Positions 50,601-63,625 are shown, counted from the stretch's first letter. The stretch: 64,000 bases of DNA from Strix aluco (GCF_031877795.1 NC_133946.1:10267144-10331143); one strand, 5' to 3'. A program made the numbers and translations. Notes: generated from the letters alone by a model not told the origin.

Positions 50601-52996
50601 TGTTCTGCAATGCATATTGTCTATATTTACAAAGTAATCTGCACAGAGGAATAAAATTCTCATAATACATATATGTAATTACAAGCTCTAGAGGAAGATA
50701 ATTCTCACCATATATATACAATTATGAGTTCTAGAGTAGCCAAGAGTACTTGGAAAAAAATCCTGGATCCTGGCTTCAGGCAAAGTCATGCACCAGATGA
50801 TCTTTTGAGACACCTTCCAGTCCTGCTTTTCTGTAAAAGTGTGTATTTCTCAGAATATATGAACACAGCAGCATTTTAAATGCAAAAAGAATGATAAAGG
50901 TTAGCAGAATAAAAATTGAGAGCAAGACAGAAGAATGTTGTTATGATGCAACATAAATCCACAGTGTACCCACGATCTTGACTCCTGCATGTAGTTCTGG
51001 TCCTTCTGTCTTCAAAGGGATATAGTACAACTATACGTAGCAAAAAAAATATCAGTAGAGTTCTGGAACAGCTTTCATACTAGAAGACTGCTTTGGAAAA
51101 TAGGTAACAAGTTAAAGAGTTTTAAAAACCCGTAAGTAGCATTGAGAAAATGATGGAAAATTTATTCACTGTTTTCATAACACAATAATGAAATTATCGG
51201 GCAGTAGGTTTAAAATGTACAAAAGTAATAATGAGGAAAACCAGATTGTAGTATTATTGTGATAACAAATATAAGTAAGATCAAAGGTCATTCTTTAAAC
51301 CCATTCATACCAGACAAATTCACTGCAGTTAAAAACCCTGGGTGTCTATAAATGATAATCTAAAGGCAAATCCTTACACTGGTGGCTGCAGAAGCTGGGA
51401 GGACATACAGCTTGGGGACAAATCGTTCCATGCACTCTGTATTCCTTGACTCCTTTTGTAAAAGCCCAATAATAGGAACTTCAGGAGATGCACAGGGCTG
51501 TAGGAACTCTGGGCTGGCTTGGTCTGGCAGGCAGGATTAGTCTCCCTTCTTGGATTAGCCCTTGGTGCAGCACGGTTTGCAATCTCGCATCATGTTACGC
51601 AGGTGCTGCATAATGGGCACAGAACCCCCTCTTTAAATCAGGGCTGTAAATGTCAGTCAGTGAGCTAGAGAAGAAAAACAACGATTCTCAGAAACCTTCT
51701 TTTTCTTCATTTAAGAACACTAGGTATTTTTCTGCCTCAGTTTCAAGTAGGGTGAAAGGAATGAAATGTAAAAAATAACTGATCTGATCCATTTTGGGCC
51801 ATGAGTTAAGAAGTGCTATCTCATTTTACAAGCCAAAACCTGAAGAATTAGGCTGAGCAGCTTCCTTGAAGCCAAAAACTCTTGTTGTGACAAGAATTAA
51901 ATCTGGGTCTGCCACATCATAAGTTTATACCCTAATCCTGGTCATGTTTCTAATGTGCTTATTTCTGACTATTCAGAAATTCAGTATCTGCTTTCAGCAA
52001 ATAGTCCCTGAGATCTGCTTAGAATTTATTATTTCTGTCAATAAGCAACAAATTATTTTAGAGAAATCCTCTAAATCAAAGAATTTTGCAGGAATTTCTG
52101 GAAAATCTATTTTCAGGTAGTGATTATTTGTAGAATTTTTCCTCATCTTCTGCAGACAAACGTCATTCTGCTGCTCTCAGTCATTTTTCCTGTATTTTAT
52201 TTCTTTTTCCCCCTCCTTTGAAATAGTTTTGCTCAACTCTCTTCTCCACTTGCCTGCATAAAATAGTGTCACTTCTTTGAGTACCCCCTTCTCTTGTTTC
52301 ACTGTCCCCAAAATTACTTTATGTTTGGATATTACCTCCTCCTTATTTATCTTATCTATCTATCTACCCATGCTCTACCTTTGATTATCGCTGGTCACAT
52401 CCATGTGACACTGAAAGAGCAGCCTTTAAAGTAAAAATGCACACTGAGGATGCTGCTTCCTACCCTCTTCCCTTTCTCACTGCTACAACAGAGACACTTT
52501 TCAAGCATCTGGAAGGCAGCTTGCCTGACCCTGCCTGGATATTCCTTTGGTTACAACAGGGTGTAGTGAACCTAAAGAGAGCTTTACAATTTGCATAGCA
52601 GGTAGCTGACCTTGAAGGTATCCAGAAGGGCATTTTTACAGATGGCACAGACATGTCCACTACATGATCTGACCAAGCACAGTGCCAACCACCACGAGCA
52701 CTCTCCACTGGAGTCCCACCACGTCATCCTGCTCTGACAATGGAACCACCTTCCTCCACTGTCCTCCTAGAGCTTACCGTAGCATCTTGCCCAGCATAGT
52801 GGCTAATAACTCGGCTGCCTCCAGGGTGTTGTCTGGAAAACTTGCTGACATCATAAACCTTCCTGTCAATCACCAGCCACTGCTTCTGACCTTGACCATG
52901 GCCATTGTGGATTTTGATCTCTTCCCAAGTGAAAAGCTGTAGAAAGGCTGAAACAGGTTGTGTCTCCTTTTCAGCGGAGCCAGTCTGTGGAGGCAT
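41648..52996 (-). CDS. FADS1-like: FADS1-like front-end fatty acid desaturase, gene B (complete, 12 exons, 448 aa)
   Basis: Complete acyl-CoA desaturase with fused cytochrome b5; FADS1-type enzymes introduce the delta-5 double bond into C20 polyunsaturated acyl-CoAs at the ER membrane, taking electrons through the b5 domain. Minus-strand coding exons: 52778-52996, 49119-49229, 48477-48674, 47353-47454, 47033-47161, 45116-45173, 44617-44693, 44053-44150, 43606-43702, 42372-42451, 42046-42171, 41648-41699. They sum to 1347 bp: 448 codons plus TAG, with no internal stop and every intron GT-AG. Human FADS1 is about 444 residues. Motifs: HPGG 57-60, HDLGH 184-188, HNQHH 221-225, QIEHH 386-390, so all di-iron ligands are present. 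The start at 52996 is the first ATG after an in-frame stop; its Kozak context is weak (C at -3). Exon 6 is 58 bp rather than 61, deleting one residue. Orthology among avian FADS1-like copies is unresolved. Confidence 0.94.
42046..42171 (-). CDS. FADS1-like: Gene B exon 11
   Basis: 126 bp: [49 protein letters not shown] is invariant in the family. Acceptor CTGCAG, donor GTAAGT. Confidence 0.95.
42372..42451 (-). CDS. FADS1-like: Gene B exon 10: histidine box III
   Basis: 80 bp: [27 protein letters not shown]. The Q in place of the first His of box three is typical of front-end desaturases. The final His codon is split across the intron. Donor GTGAGT. Confidence 0.95.
43606..43702 (-). CDS. 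FADS1-like: Gene B exon 9
   Basis: 97 bp: [20 protein letters not shown], then DWVSTQ. QMNHIPM is a conserved front-end desaturase signature. Acceptor GCCCAG, donor GTGAGA. Confidence 0.95.
44053..44150 (-). CDS. FADS1-like: Gene B exon 8: membrane segment
   Basis: 98 bp: [32 protein letters not shown], ending two bases into an Arg codon. Hydrophobic; the most diverged exon but the same length as in FADS1/2. Acceptor TATAG, donor GTAACA. Confidence 0.9.
44617..44693 (-). CDS. FADS1-like: Gene B exon 7: membrane segment
   Basis: 77 bp: [19 protein letters not shown] followed by KRKKW, aligning with the GPPALLPLYFQ...RKKW stretch of FADS1. Acceptor CCTTCAG, donor GTAAGC. Confidence 0.9.
45116..45173 (-). 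CDS. FADS1-like: Gene B exon 6
   Basis: 58 bp encoding [19 protein letters not shown] plus one base. The family exon is 61 bp (ending KYFFLI), so one residue is lost with the frame kept. Acceptor TTTCAG, donor GTGAGT. Confidence 0.92.
47033..47161 (-). CDS. FADS1-like: Gene B exon 5: histidine box II
   Basis: 129 bp, residues 211-253: [29 protein letters not shown], ending LGKTLSVE. It retains the WWNH that gene A has lost. Donor GTGAGC. Confidence 0.95.
47353..47454 (-). CDS. FADS1-like: Gene B exon 4: histidine box I
   Basis: 102 bp, residues 177-210, with [18 protein letters not shown]. Cysteine follows the box where gene A has leucine, and the tail ([13 protein letters not shown]) has drifted from the usual HLLHxFVIGHLK. 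Acceptor TTCCAG, donor GTAATT. Confidence 0.94.
48477..48674 (-). CDS. FADS1-like: Gene B exon 3: first membrane segments
   Basis: 198 bp, residues 111-176: [18 protein letters not shown], then two hydrophobic segments ([20 protein letters not shown] and the [15 protein letters not shown] region). Acceptor CCACAG, donor GTAAAC. Confidence 0.95.
49119..49229 (-). CDS. FADS1-like: Gene B exon 2
   Basis: 111 bp, residues 74-110: [19 protein letters not shown], then [13 protein letters not shown]. The histidine in AFH is the second expected heme ligand. Acceptor TTCTCAG, donor GTGAGT. Confidence 0.95.
52340..52370. repeat. Short (TATC)n-like tract
   Basis: A few TATC/TATT tetranucleotides in the intergenic-like part of gene B intron 1. 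Confidence 0.7.
52778..52996 (-). CDS. FADS1-like: Gene B exon 1: cytochrome b5 core
   Basis: 219 bp, residues 1-73: [41 protein letters not shown], then a GTAAGC donor. The ATG follows TTACAG directly, so it could begin an internal exon after a non-coding first exon. Unlike gene A there is no CpG island here. Confidence 0.93.
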
Positions 52997-55900
52997 CTGT
53001 AATGGGAGATGCTCAGTCAGCGCTGAGATTCATTAGTCTAAGCTTTGCAGCACTGCGTCCAAGCAGAGGGTGAACCATCTCAGCCTGCCTTATACAGTCA
53101 CACTCCAAGCCACTCCCTGTGCTTGTAGGGCTGGTTGGCTCCCCTTGCCCAAACACACCCTTCCATACCTCCCTCCTTTTCCACTTTCACACCAGACGTG
53201 TTGACACACCCTTGAATAAAAGCCCTGTTCCTTCTTGTCCTTTTTGAATTGCCTTTGGAGGGTCTGATTAATCCTGAGAGCTGTAGACTACTTTACTGAA
53301 TACAAACATGCATAAATAGAAAACCTTAGGAAGCTTATCTGTTATTGAGTTAAATGAGATGGCAAAATGACAGAAAGGACTATTAAGTGAGCACCCTCAT
53401 AGAGCATTAGGAATTGGATAAGGTAAGCTGTTAACTTGCTTCCATCCTGCTGAGTCAACATGGGGATTAGGAGGAAATCTGAGGAAGGCTGCGGGCAGCT
53501 CTTCTGCGGCAAATATTCTGTGACCTTCTTAGAAAACTGAAGCAATTTCAGCATCCTGTAATCCTTTAATCAGTCATTAATAGCAGGAAATCCTGCATTT
53601 ACCATACAGTGGGGCTTCATAATGTCATACAGTGACAAAATGTAAAGCTATAAAGAGCCTGTCTGGAGAGCCAAAAGCTGCTATTAAACATGTTTGCTAA
53701 CATCTCTCATTCAGCTGTAATTCCTGCCTTCAAGGCATGGAGCCAGCTTGTACGCTAGCACAGTGAAACCAGCAGAACGCTCCGAGGTCTGCAATCTCTC
53801 CACAAGGTATCTCTTAATGGTCTCATCACTACCCAAAAACTTCAGGTTGTCCTTGGTCTTTGAAATTTTCCATGTTGACCCTGGCACGTTAAATTCATGT
53901 GTCTTTCTTAACTAAAAGCATTTTTGATCAAAATACCACCAGATGAGAGTAAAGAAAGAACACATTACGAAAACATTATTTATCTCCAGTTAATTTAGCT
54001 TGCACATTAACAATACTTTGTATACAGTTGTTTTCAGAGTTTTCGGTGTATACTCCAGTCATCCAGTCATCTCATTGTTCAAGTAAAATTCATTCATAAA
54101 TCAACAACAGACATTAAAAGATTTTGGGGTTAAGAATAATAATAATAACAACAACTGTTAACACCAGATTTGGCTGTAGATTAGGAGTTTCTAAAACTAT
54201 GTTTAACAGCACTGTTTACATAATTAACCTTACTTAAATATTAGTCTTGTAGAGCCAAAGTCTAAGTATCTCTGATGTTCAGAGAGGATCTGCTGCGTAG
54301 TAAAAAGATAGTTCTCAGCTATAATAAATAGCAAAGAGAAGGCAATGCTGTGTTTCCTATGAAGTCACATCAATTTTGCAGGCAACCCAGAGAAAACTAA
54401 GCCCACATATATGAAATATTGCCCCACTTGAGATTTAGGATTCTCTTAATCTTGTTTGGGTTTTTTAATCCAAAATTCCTAGCCTTGTATGGCATAGTCT
54501 GTTCTTATTAGGCTCCCATCCTACCCCTTTATAATGCAATACTGAGTTAAATCCTGAATCATGAGTTTTCCACCTTACCCAAACATTTTATTTATGTTTA
54601 TAAATTTGTTAGGTTTATAACTACAAATATTGTCTACAGTGATGTCCAGTCCTTGCCTGAAACCTAACAAGTTCTAGGTCTCAATTATCTCTTGTGACAG
54701 TGAGTTGCGCAGACAATTCACATATTGTGATTTAAAGAAAAGTGATTGTTTGTGATGAGCTCCCAATTCTGAGATGGACTGAAAAAAAGTGGAAGACTCC
54801 AGGAAGGATAATAAAGCCAAACTATATTCTTGATCAAGGTACCTCAGCAAGGTGGGGTGAAATTATGTCTGCGTTCCGTCTCCCAAGCAGCTGGCATGCA
54901 GGAAGCCGAGGCAAGAGCTGATCAAAGCAGAGATGATCTGATAGGCCTCTGCATCAGGAGAAAGGCACCATTTAAATTATATAGAATAACTTTATTTTGA
55001 AGAGTTTGTCCTTCAGGGACTCTGGAATAGAGTATTTGTGATATAAGTGGCCATGAAGCTTCTCAGCTTACAATTATCCTTCTTAGCAAACTCTGTTCAA
55101 GTCTCAGAACAAATGGCAAATGTGAAGTCTTGGATTTTGTCTTCCTTATGTTTACCAGTGAATTAACAGCAGCCCAAAAACAGTTGCATAGAGGCAGCTG
55201 AAATCTCACATAGCAGACACACCTGCCTTACCCTCAGCCCTGCATGGAGTGGGCAGCCTTCCTGGCTGACACAGAACTGTAAATTATGCAATTCTAATTC
55301 TTTAAACCATGAGCATCTTGCAAATTAATCAGTCAAGCCCAAAACAACTGTTTAGAAGTTCCTGACATGTGGCAATGGTTGAACCACCCTAGGTGAAAGA
55401 GAAATGTGACTACTGGTATTCATTAGAAGGCAGTGATAAAAGAATGGGAGGAATAATTTCTACTGTGCTGTCACATCGTATTTTGTAACCTTTTATCTTG
55501 CTCTAAATAAAAGTTAAGATTGTCCATGCTAATGATGTGTTCATGTTCTAGCATGAAATATGTGTAGAGCCTCACATAAATCATGTTCAGTACTTGAGGT
55601 GGTGGTAATAAAATATACAGTAGCTGTTGCATATGTCTGCATATGTGGGGTTTTTATATACATGCATAAAATTTCAAGTTACTCCATAGCTGGCTGAAAG
55701 TACAAAAAACCTTCCCATCGCCTTATATTCAGACTTGTAAATGTAGCAGCTACCTGAAAAGGAGTAGATAAAAATGTGGGTTTAGATTCTGGTCTACAAG
55801 GAGCTGGAGAATATAAAGCTGGAATATATTGGAGTGAAAAAATATGGGATGCCTCTGCCTGTACACACACAGTAATCATGACTTTCACTGTCAATATGCA

Positions 55901-58900
55901 CTGTGGGGGCCAGTATCCACCAAAACACTGTTGTTATTTAGACAAATAAAATTTGGGAATTCTAAGATAATTGTCCTCCATATTAACAGTGTGCACAGTG
56001 TTTCATGTCTGACTTTATTCAGCATCAGATCCCACCCAGAGGGTCCTGTAATGCCCATCGATATTACATTACATTAAAAAGCCTCAAACAAGTCCTTTTG
56101 CAAGTTGAAAGCAGAAGCTGTCTCTGCCTCTATTATCCAGGTCACCAAACACATTTCAAAGTTGCATGGAACAGCCCAGACAGATAGTGAAAGCCACAGT
56201 CATGCTCACCCAGAGAAACTATTGAGAAATCCGTTAAAGCGAGTGTACACCGTACTCAGTGTTCTGCAACAACTACCCACACACCTGCCAAAACCCCGTC
56301 ATACGTGTCCGGGAGCTCTTACACCTGCACAGAGCTATTCTACATCACTGCTTTTGTGACTAAGAGTCTCCTTGCACAGGCACTTGACATAGTTTTCCAG
56401 ATTTCCAGAAAGCCGGTACGTGACTGCTGAACTGGCAGTTATTGCATCAACATTTTTATCCTGTATCACGTAAATGTTTGCAGTTTACGCTTAATCCATT
56501 GCACATAAACTGGCACAGCACAGAGTAGTCCAGAAAAAAATCTAGTACCAAGACACACTGAAGCATCTTGCTTCTAAGAAAATCTCTTTTTCCAGAGATA
56601 TCCTCTAAGTTCTGAGTAATTTTGTCATACAGGATGCCATCTATGCTTCTTTCAACCAGCTTCTCTATGGAAACTAAATTTTTCATGGAGCTGTCACACG
56701 TACTGTGAGAACACCTACCGAGTGATGCTCCTGGGCAAGACGGATGAAGAACATCTACTTTATGAGCTGTACAGTCTGTTAAAAAGCCCCTCTCTCAAGC
56801 ACATGGGTAGCATTATATATTGTTACACAGAAGAAATAATACACAGCAGGATTTAAGCTAGGATTGATAAATGCCTGTAACAAACCCATTTTGTTTTCCC
56901 ACTGTCATATATTTGGGGCTTTTTTTTCAGACTAGTCAGCATTTTTGTAGCATTTTCTGTGTTCAGTGTGGAGCACCCACTGATCACCAACACACTTCTG
57001 AATGCTTTGTCTATCTGAAATTGTGCATCCACAAAACTGCAAAAGGTGACCATGCTTGAAAGTTTTTTTAATAAATGACTTGTGCAACACCAATTAGGAA
57101 CAACGTGACATAAACAAGGAATAAAACACCCATGGTTGTTCCACAGACCACACACAGAGCACCTTCCTCCTTCTGCCCTTCCTGTGGTTCTTGGGCCACC
57201 TTCTAAGTCCTGCAACAACTTGCCTCCTGCACTACTTGACCATAATTCAATTCTCTGGCCTTCACCATCTGCCTCCAACACCGTCCTTCCTCAGACACAT
57301 ACTGCAATGTATATTCTTAGCAGGACAACATATACATTTTGACTCAGAGATGTGCATCAACCTTAAACTTCTATATCCTACCCTCTCCACAAGGTCAGTC
57401 ATATTTTTCATTTATATGAAGAAGCTTTAGCTACTTGCTTTAATTTCTTTTGCAAATTTTAATATTTTTTAGCAATTCCTACCTGCCCTTCCATGACATT
57501 TTCCCTATTCTTTGCATTCCCAATCTACCTCACAGGTAGTTCCTTAACAATCCAAAATGCTCTCCTGAGTTTGTTTCTCCCCCCCTTGCTAGGGACACAA
57601 GTCCCTTAGTTTTTATACTTTAAGACTTCTCCATACTCATGTCAGAGCTCCTTACTCTAGCTGACTGTAACGATTAGTTTCTTTCATTTTTCAAACTTTG
57701 CTCTTAAATAAAAGCAGTCAAGGCTCAAGTCCAGTGTAGCTAAACTGGGGCACGTAGCTCTGATGTGGGTGCACATGTACTCCTACCTGCCAGTTCTTTT
57801 ATCTCTGGTGACAGATCATAACTTTTAGCCACAAGCTACTCTACCACTTCAGACAAAAATGGAATGAGTTCTAGATCCATTTCTAGACATTCCATGGTAC
57901 ATGACAAATGTGCAAGGACAGAGGTCTAGCATATTCAGGACCCAGGGACCCTGGATTGCAGCAACACGTTACTGCTTGGTATTTTTCTGTTGCATTTGTT
58001 TTGCTTTTAATTTTTTTTTGGTAAGAACTATCATCATCTAATGAGGAGAATCAGCTGCACCTCTCTGAAAACAAGCAAAGCATGTAGAATTGCTTTCAGG
58101 TGCAGGTGAGCAGTGTATTTATATGTCTAAGAGGGCCGACATATAGCTCAGCACGGGTCAAGAGTTGCCTGCAAGAAGACTCCAGCTGGAGTTTGGTTCC
58201 AAGAACAAGAACACAGGCCCTTCTTTGTTAAAAATACAAGAATACTTAAGAGAAGGAATTGCCAATGTAGAGTGCTTTCATCTGATCCTTGCATGGCCTC
58301 ACAGGTCTCCAGCATCAAGCTAGTCTTGATAGTGGCTCATTTCAAGGGACCGAGGATACTCCAGATCTGTACATGAACATCTGGTTGATAAAGGAAAATG
58401 GTCAAGCAGCAGAAAAATGTTCAACCATCGGGCAAACCCTTGTAAGTAACCTCGTAACTCTCCAGTTTGGAGTTAATACATTGAAGTTGCACGCCATTCC
58501 TGTCCTATTTCTAGAGTTCTTTGTGTTTGTTCCCGAGTTCTTGTTGACTATAGATCTTTGTTGAGACAGTTTTTAGGCAATGTCAAATTGATTATAGTTC
58601 TGGACATGTCTCCAAAAACTATGGTGAAATTCTCTTTAAATTTTGGTATGCCATATGGCATCCTACCTCTGTGTGACGCTTCCTCCTAGAATGAGTGTCA
58701 GGAGCTTTCATATCCGGGCAATCAAATGTGTTATTGGATGGGCACTCTCTATGCAATCTAGTGACCATACTTCAGACCATCAGCTGCTCCCTTTTTCAGG
58801 AGCAGGATCTGTCCAGTGTCAACCTATTTCCACTTTCTCCATCCAGGCTTCCCATAAGGTATGTAGTCTCCTGGGGTAGCATGCCACATTCAGTAAACAT

Positions 58901-59209
58901 AACTGTGCAGATCTCTTCATCCCTGGAGAAACTAAGGCTTCATCGCTACCCTAAAATTTGAAGCAGCATGGAGTAGGTGTATGGCTTTTTAGATTCATAT
59001 ATAGGACATGTAGGTCTGTCTTATGACAAGGAGTTCAGCTGCTATCCATTTTAATCAAGAAGGCATCATGCTAGATCCCATTTTAACTCTGAGATTAGAA
59101 TGTCCATCTGTCAGGTAGTCAGCCTCCCAAATTTGGTTAATTCTATAGCAAATGGTCTGAACCAGCATGAGTCTTATTCATGCTTCAAAAGCACGAGTAA
59201 GAATTTTAC

Positions 59210-59220
59210 CCCCCCCCCCC
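59210..59220. repeat. Poly-C run
   Basis: Eleven or so consecutive C bases. Confidence 0.85.
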
Positions 59221-62200
59221 AAGATAGCCTTTGAAGACCGATGCACTGCCAAGGCAATCCTTTCCTCCCATATTACAGGGAGCCCCAACTCCTGCTCCCA
59301 GGCCAGACATCACCCTGGTTCTCTCTGACAAGTTCTTCATTGAGAGGTACAACAGGCTGGAGTACACCATGGCTTCAGTTCCTTCCATACAAAAATCTTG
59401 AACAAACTGAGACAGAAGAGAAACCTGATGAGTCCTGTTGCTCTGATATGACTTCAGTAATTTTGCAAATTCTCTATTTTATTCTCTGAAAAAAAAATCC
59501 ACATGTTCTGCCTCTAGTCTTGCATCTGATGACACAACTTTCAGGAATTTAGCATAGTCTATCCCTGCCTTGACATGTTCTGCCTTGCAGCAATTACGGG
59601 TGGTGGCTATCTTTGTTAAAGTGATGTTGTTCTCTCAGAAGAAAAGTTTTCTTCAAGAATTAGAAGTTTTCTACAAGACACAGACCATAACATGAACCAG
59701 CTACTCAGAATGTATGTTCTGGAATCTGAATTAGACTCCAGCAGGCCTTTTCCCCTTATTTATTCCTGTTTCAGTAACTTTGGAATATTTGCTCAAGACA
59801 GAAATATTTGTAACTTTCTGGTTTCAAATGAAGTCACATGTTTCTGACCTTCCTCTTGGATGAGGGGAGAAGAGGGAATAAAATAAAGAGAACCTCAGAA
59901 TGACCAAGACAATGACCAGACAAACCCGAGCTCATTGGCAGCATCTTAATTTCCCTTTTCTTTTACCAGGGCAACATCCAGCATTTATTACTTCATGTTA
60001 TTCCTTTTTCACAACTGATTGTGAGATGAACCTGGAAAGGAATTCAAACTCCCTTTTTAGGACATCTGCAGGTTTTCTTGCTGGAAGAAGTTACCATTCT
60101 ATCTGGCTATGTATCTAAATGATTGTTTTAGAAGCACTCAAGATCATCCCAAAAGGTCTATTATGCAGGAGGTGAACCAATTATGATAATATTGCCCACA
60201 GGACTGCCATGATCTCCTGAGTCAAAGCAAACAACAGCTACTGTTTACAAGGAACCATCTGCTAGAAAATTAAGTTATTCTTGAATTTTCGTATTTCCCT
60301 TAGTGGACAATCTATCACTGCTCCTGCTACATTGAACATTGGGCTAATTAAGCTTGATACTAAGAATTTGCACGTTCTGTATAGCTTGAACTGGGTTAAT
60401 TCATATTTCAGCTACTGAGTATTTCTTTATCACTAACAGATTGAAGTACTCTCTGCTATAAAACTTCTCATTTTATTTCTCATCTGATCCTCTAACTCTA
60501 CAAAACTGCTACTTCTCACAGAAGCAAACTATTTTGCCTAAAGGACACCATCATAATCAGCCTTTCATATAAGCACTCATCAGTGCGTTAGCTTTATTGA
60601 TGTTTCAAAACTTTGTAGAAATTCCTCATCGCTTTCTGAACACTTAATATTAGTCTATGTAGCAGATGTAAATCACACAGAAACCACACTCATGCCAATG
60701 AACTCTCTTCCAGTGTAACGTAATCCTCTTTCTTTCCCCACCCATAAGTAGTGTTGCATTAATACATTAGTCTTCTACACCTGACCTGTTAAGAAATCTT
60801 TTTATATTCCTTCTAAAAGAAATCTTGGGAAGCAATAAATCCTGTTTCTGAGTGGCTCAGCTGCATCCATTATTTATCCTGTATGGACCTACAACCATCT
60901 TCATTTTTCCTTCTTTTCCAAAGATGGAGATCAGGAATTCAGAATAATGGAAGCAAACAGATGCATGGGTTGGGCAAGGATTGCAAATCCAGATCATTTG
61001 TAACATTAACAAGTCAAAACGAGCGGGTGTTGGGAAGGGGAAAACTACAGCATTTTCCTCTTTCAGTTGCCCCATCACCCTTAACCATTTTAACATCACA
61101 CTAACATTTTTATAATTCCAGCTACTCCATTGCTGAAAATGTTCCTCCCTGATTTGAAAAAAGTAATTTATTCTGGGCTGAATTCACCTCTTCATCCAAT
61201 GATACACCACTTAACTGGATAATCTTCAAAGCCTTATGAACCTCAGACTGCAGTTTTTAAGACCCCATGCAAGTGCCTGATGAATTTGTTCTCCTTTGAA
61301 TGTCTTTGGGGACTATATCCTCTCCCAACATCCAAATCCCATGGAGAAGCTGAAGACTAACAGGCTTCACCTTGGGTGTAAATGCTTTGTCTTCATCCCT
61401 AAATAAGCTTTGCTACAGTGCCAGGGTTTTTTAACAATTCTCCTATTCATTAAATCTCTCCTTACACCATGTAATTCAAATACTTAATTGCCTAACCTGC
61501 CACAACTGTGGCAGAAAAAGAGCATGTAAGTACAGGATGTGTGAATGCCACACACAAAACTTCACCTTAGTGGCCGCTTGGCTTTGAACAATTACAGACA
61601 GAAGATGATTAATGGGTCTCCACTACCTCATGATCTCATCGACTAGAAAGATCTTCAGAGAGAATGAATTTTTCTCTTTATTACATCTGTACTAGATATT
61701 TAGCATACCTTTCATTTCCTAGTGCTTAGGCTGAACTAAAATAAGGACCCAAAAGCAAAAGGCCCCACAAGCTACTCCTGCTTACAGGCAAAGGTTATTT
61801 TAATGCAGTCTTACCTATTACAGAGGGTGAGATGGGGATATAACACTTTGGTTAGTGAGTTCTAGGCGTTCCATTCTCACATCAGCCAAAAGTTGCCTTC
61901 AGCTGCGCACTAATTTCATCTTTACTTCCTTTAAGTGAAAAGTAGGATAACAGTAAGACCAGAGCCTTCAAACACTCGTGCTTCAGTTCCCAGTGAGATT
62001 GGATGTCCTCCTTCCCTTCTAATGCCTAACTGCCATCATGTGGCTATTTCACAATGTTCAGGTTCCATGTGCTAAGGCTGAACTGTGAAGCCAGAGGACT
62101 TCCACTAAATGGCAAATTTGGGGCTGGTGGTGTTGGTCCAAAAAGGTATATCCCAATGCATGTTCAGAGGACCTGAAAGGGGTTTTGGACTTGCATTTGA

Positions 62201-62920
62201 ATATTGTTGTAAAATGAGAAGTCTCAGAGTAATCTGCCACTGTGGACTCTTAAACAGCCCAGAGTAATCACAGAAGCTGAAGAAGTCATCATACAGCTTA
62301 TTTCTCCTCCTGAGCTATTGTACACCTGGAGAACTTCTAGCAAACGCAACAAAAACAGATCTGCTTATGTTGATTCAGGTCCCCTTTTGGTCTTACCCTT
62401 TAGGACTGTGATTCAGTACATCACGTTATTTTTCCTTGTTAGTCAGGCAATTGGTTTATTGTACTGTGGATGTTTCATCTTTACTGTGGCAGAGAAAACA
62501 CAACAAAAGTCTCCAGAGTCTCAGGCAATAAGGTGGAACTTAGATACACTATTCTCTTCAAAACTGTTAATTCCTAGATCATCCTAGCCCTGGGCGGTAA
62601 CTTAAATTTATTTGAATTTTCAAAGTTAAACATCCAGATAATTAATTTTCTGACTCTGGGCATTCAAAAAAAAAAGGCACTTGCTGGGAAACACCAAGCA
62701 CTTCAACACTGCTGAACATTTATGGCCCACTTGACCTATAAGCAGCATTTCTTCTACTTACCTCACTTGTCACAATCCATCTGGTAAGTACTTTCAAAGC
62801 TTCATGAACCGAGCTGAAGTCTAGCTGTCTTCAAAACGTGTTGGAAGTACCTGCACTTTTATAAAGGATCTCTGGCTAGAGCACCAGCATCCAGCAACCA
62901 GTGAAGCTTAGGCTCAGTTC

Positions 62921-62965
62921 CCTCTTTTGTCAGAGATGATTGAAAACTTGTCCTGACAAAAGAGG
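62921..62965. repeat. Hairpin-forming inverted repeat, 13-bp perfect arms
   Basis: CCTCTTTTGTCAG at 62921-62933 and CTGACAAAAGAGG at 62953-62965, separated by 19 nt. No poly-T or gene context to explain it. Confidence 0.95.
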
Positions 62966-63559
62966 AAGAGTACCTTCCTTGCCTGTTGAACCTATTCTAC
63001 TTGCATGTCTAAATTAAAGGCTCACTGGGCCACAGAAAGAGGGCAGGAGTGAACTTTATTCTCAAACCTGGCAATTATGGTCAAAACATGAGATGGAAGC
63101 ATTCTTGCTACCAGAAGACTCTGTGTGGTTTCACCTGATGGACATAATTCAGAGTTGTGAAGCTCAAGTTAGGGAGATGGAATGCCTCTAGAGGATTTTT
63201 GAAGACTTCCTTGTCTTCAGTCTTTTATCTTGTCTAGCTTAGGCAGCTCCCCACTTGTCCAGCTTTCTTTGAACGCATGAAGAGCCTAGCCTGGGGGATT
63301 CCATTACGGAGCTGAGATGTTAAACTGCTCTCCTGACTAGCACAACAAGTCTTCTGTCCCTTTGTGGCTTAGGGTCAACACTCCAAGGTCAGAGGGAACT
63401 TTTGGCAATGCCACTGAAGTTTCATCTGAGAGCTGATAGCCTGATGAATGTAAGCCCTTACAGAACAGCTCCTGATTCCATAAAACGTGTAATGCAGCTT
63501 CCAGAAGTCAGGGGGAGTTCATTTTTTCCTTTTCTCCTCATTCTGGATGAAGAACTGCT

Positions 63560-63625
63560 GTATGGTTTTGTTTTGGTAGGCTTCAATTTGGTGTATGGTT
63601 TTGTTTTGGTGGGATTCATTTTGGT
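63560..63625 (+). repeat. 33-bp tandem duplication
   Basis: Two copies of TGTATGGTTTTGTTTTGGT followed by AGGCTTCAATTTGG or GGGATTCATTTTGG, with three or four differences between copies. Confidence 0.9.

Noticed and set aside
56456..56837. Head-to-head open frames (minus 56456-56686; plus about 56691-56837) with protein-like composition
   Set aside because: No recognised domain, no splice signals and no start context; possibly an old retrocopy but not supportable.
58280..59490. Possible old transposable element with several short frames
   Set aside because: Some word patterns look element-derived, but no terminal repeats, target duplication or conserved protein motif was found.
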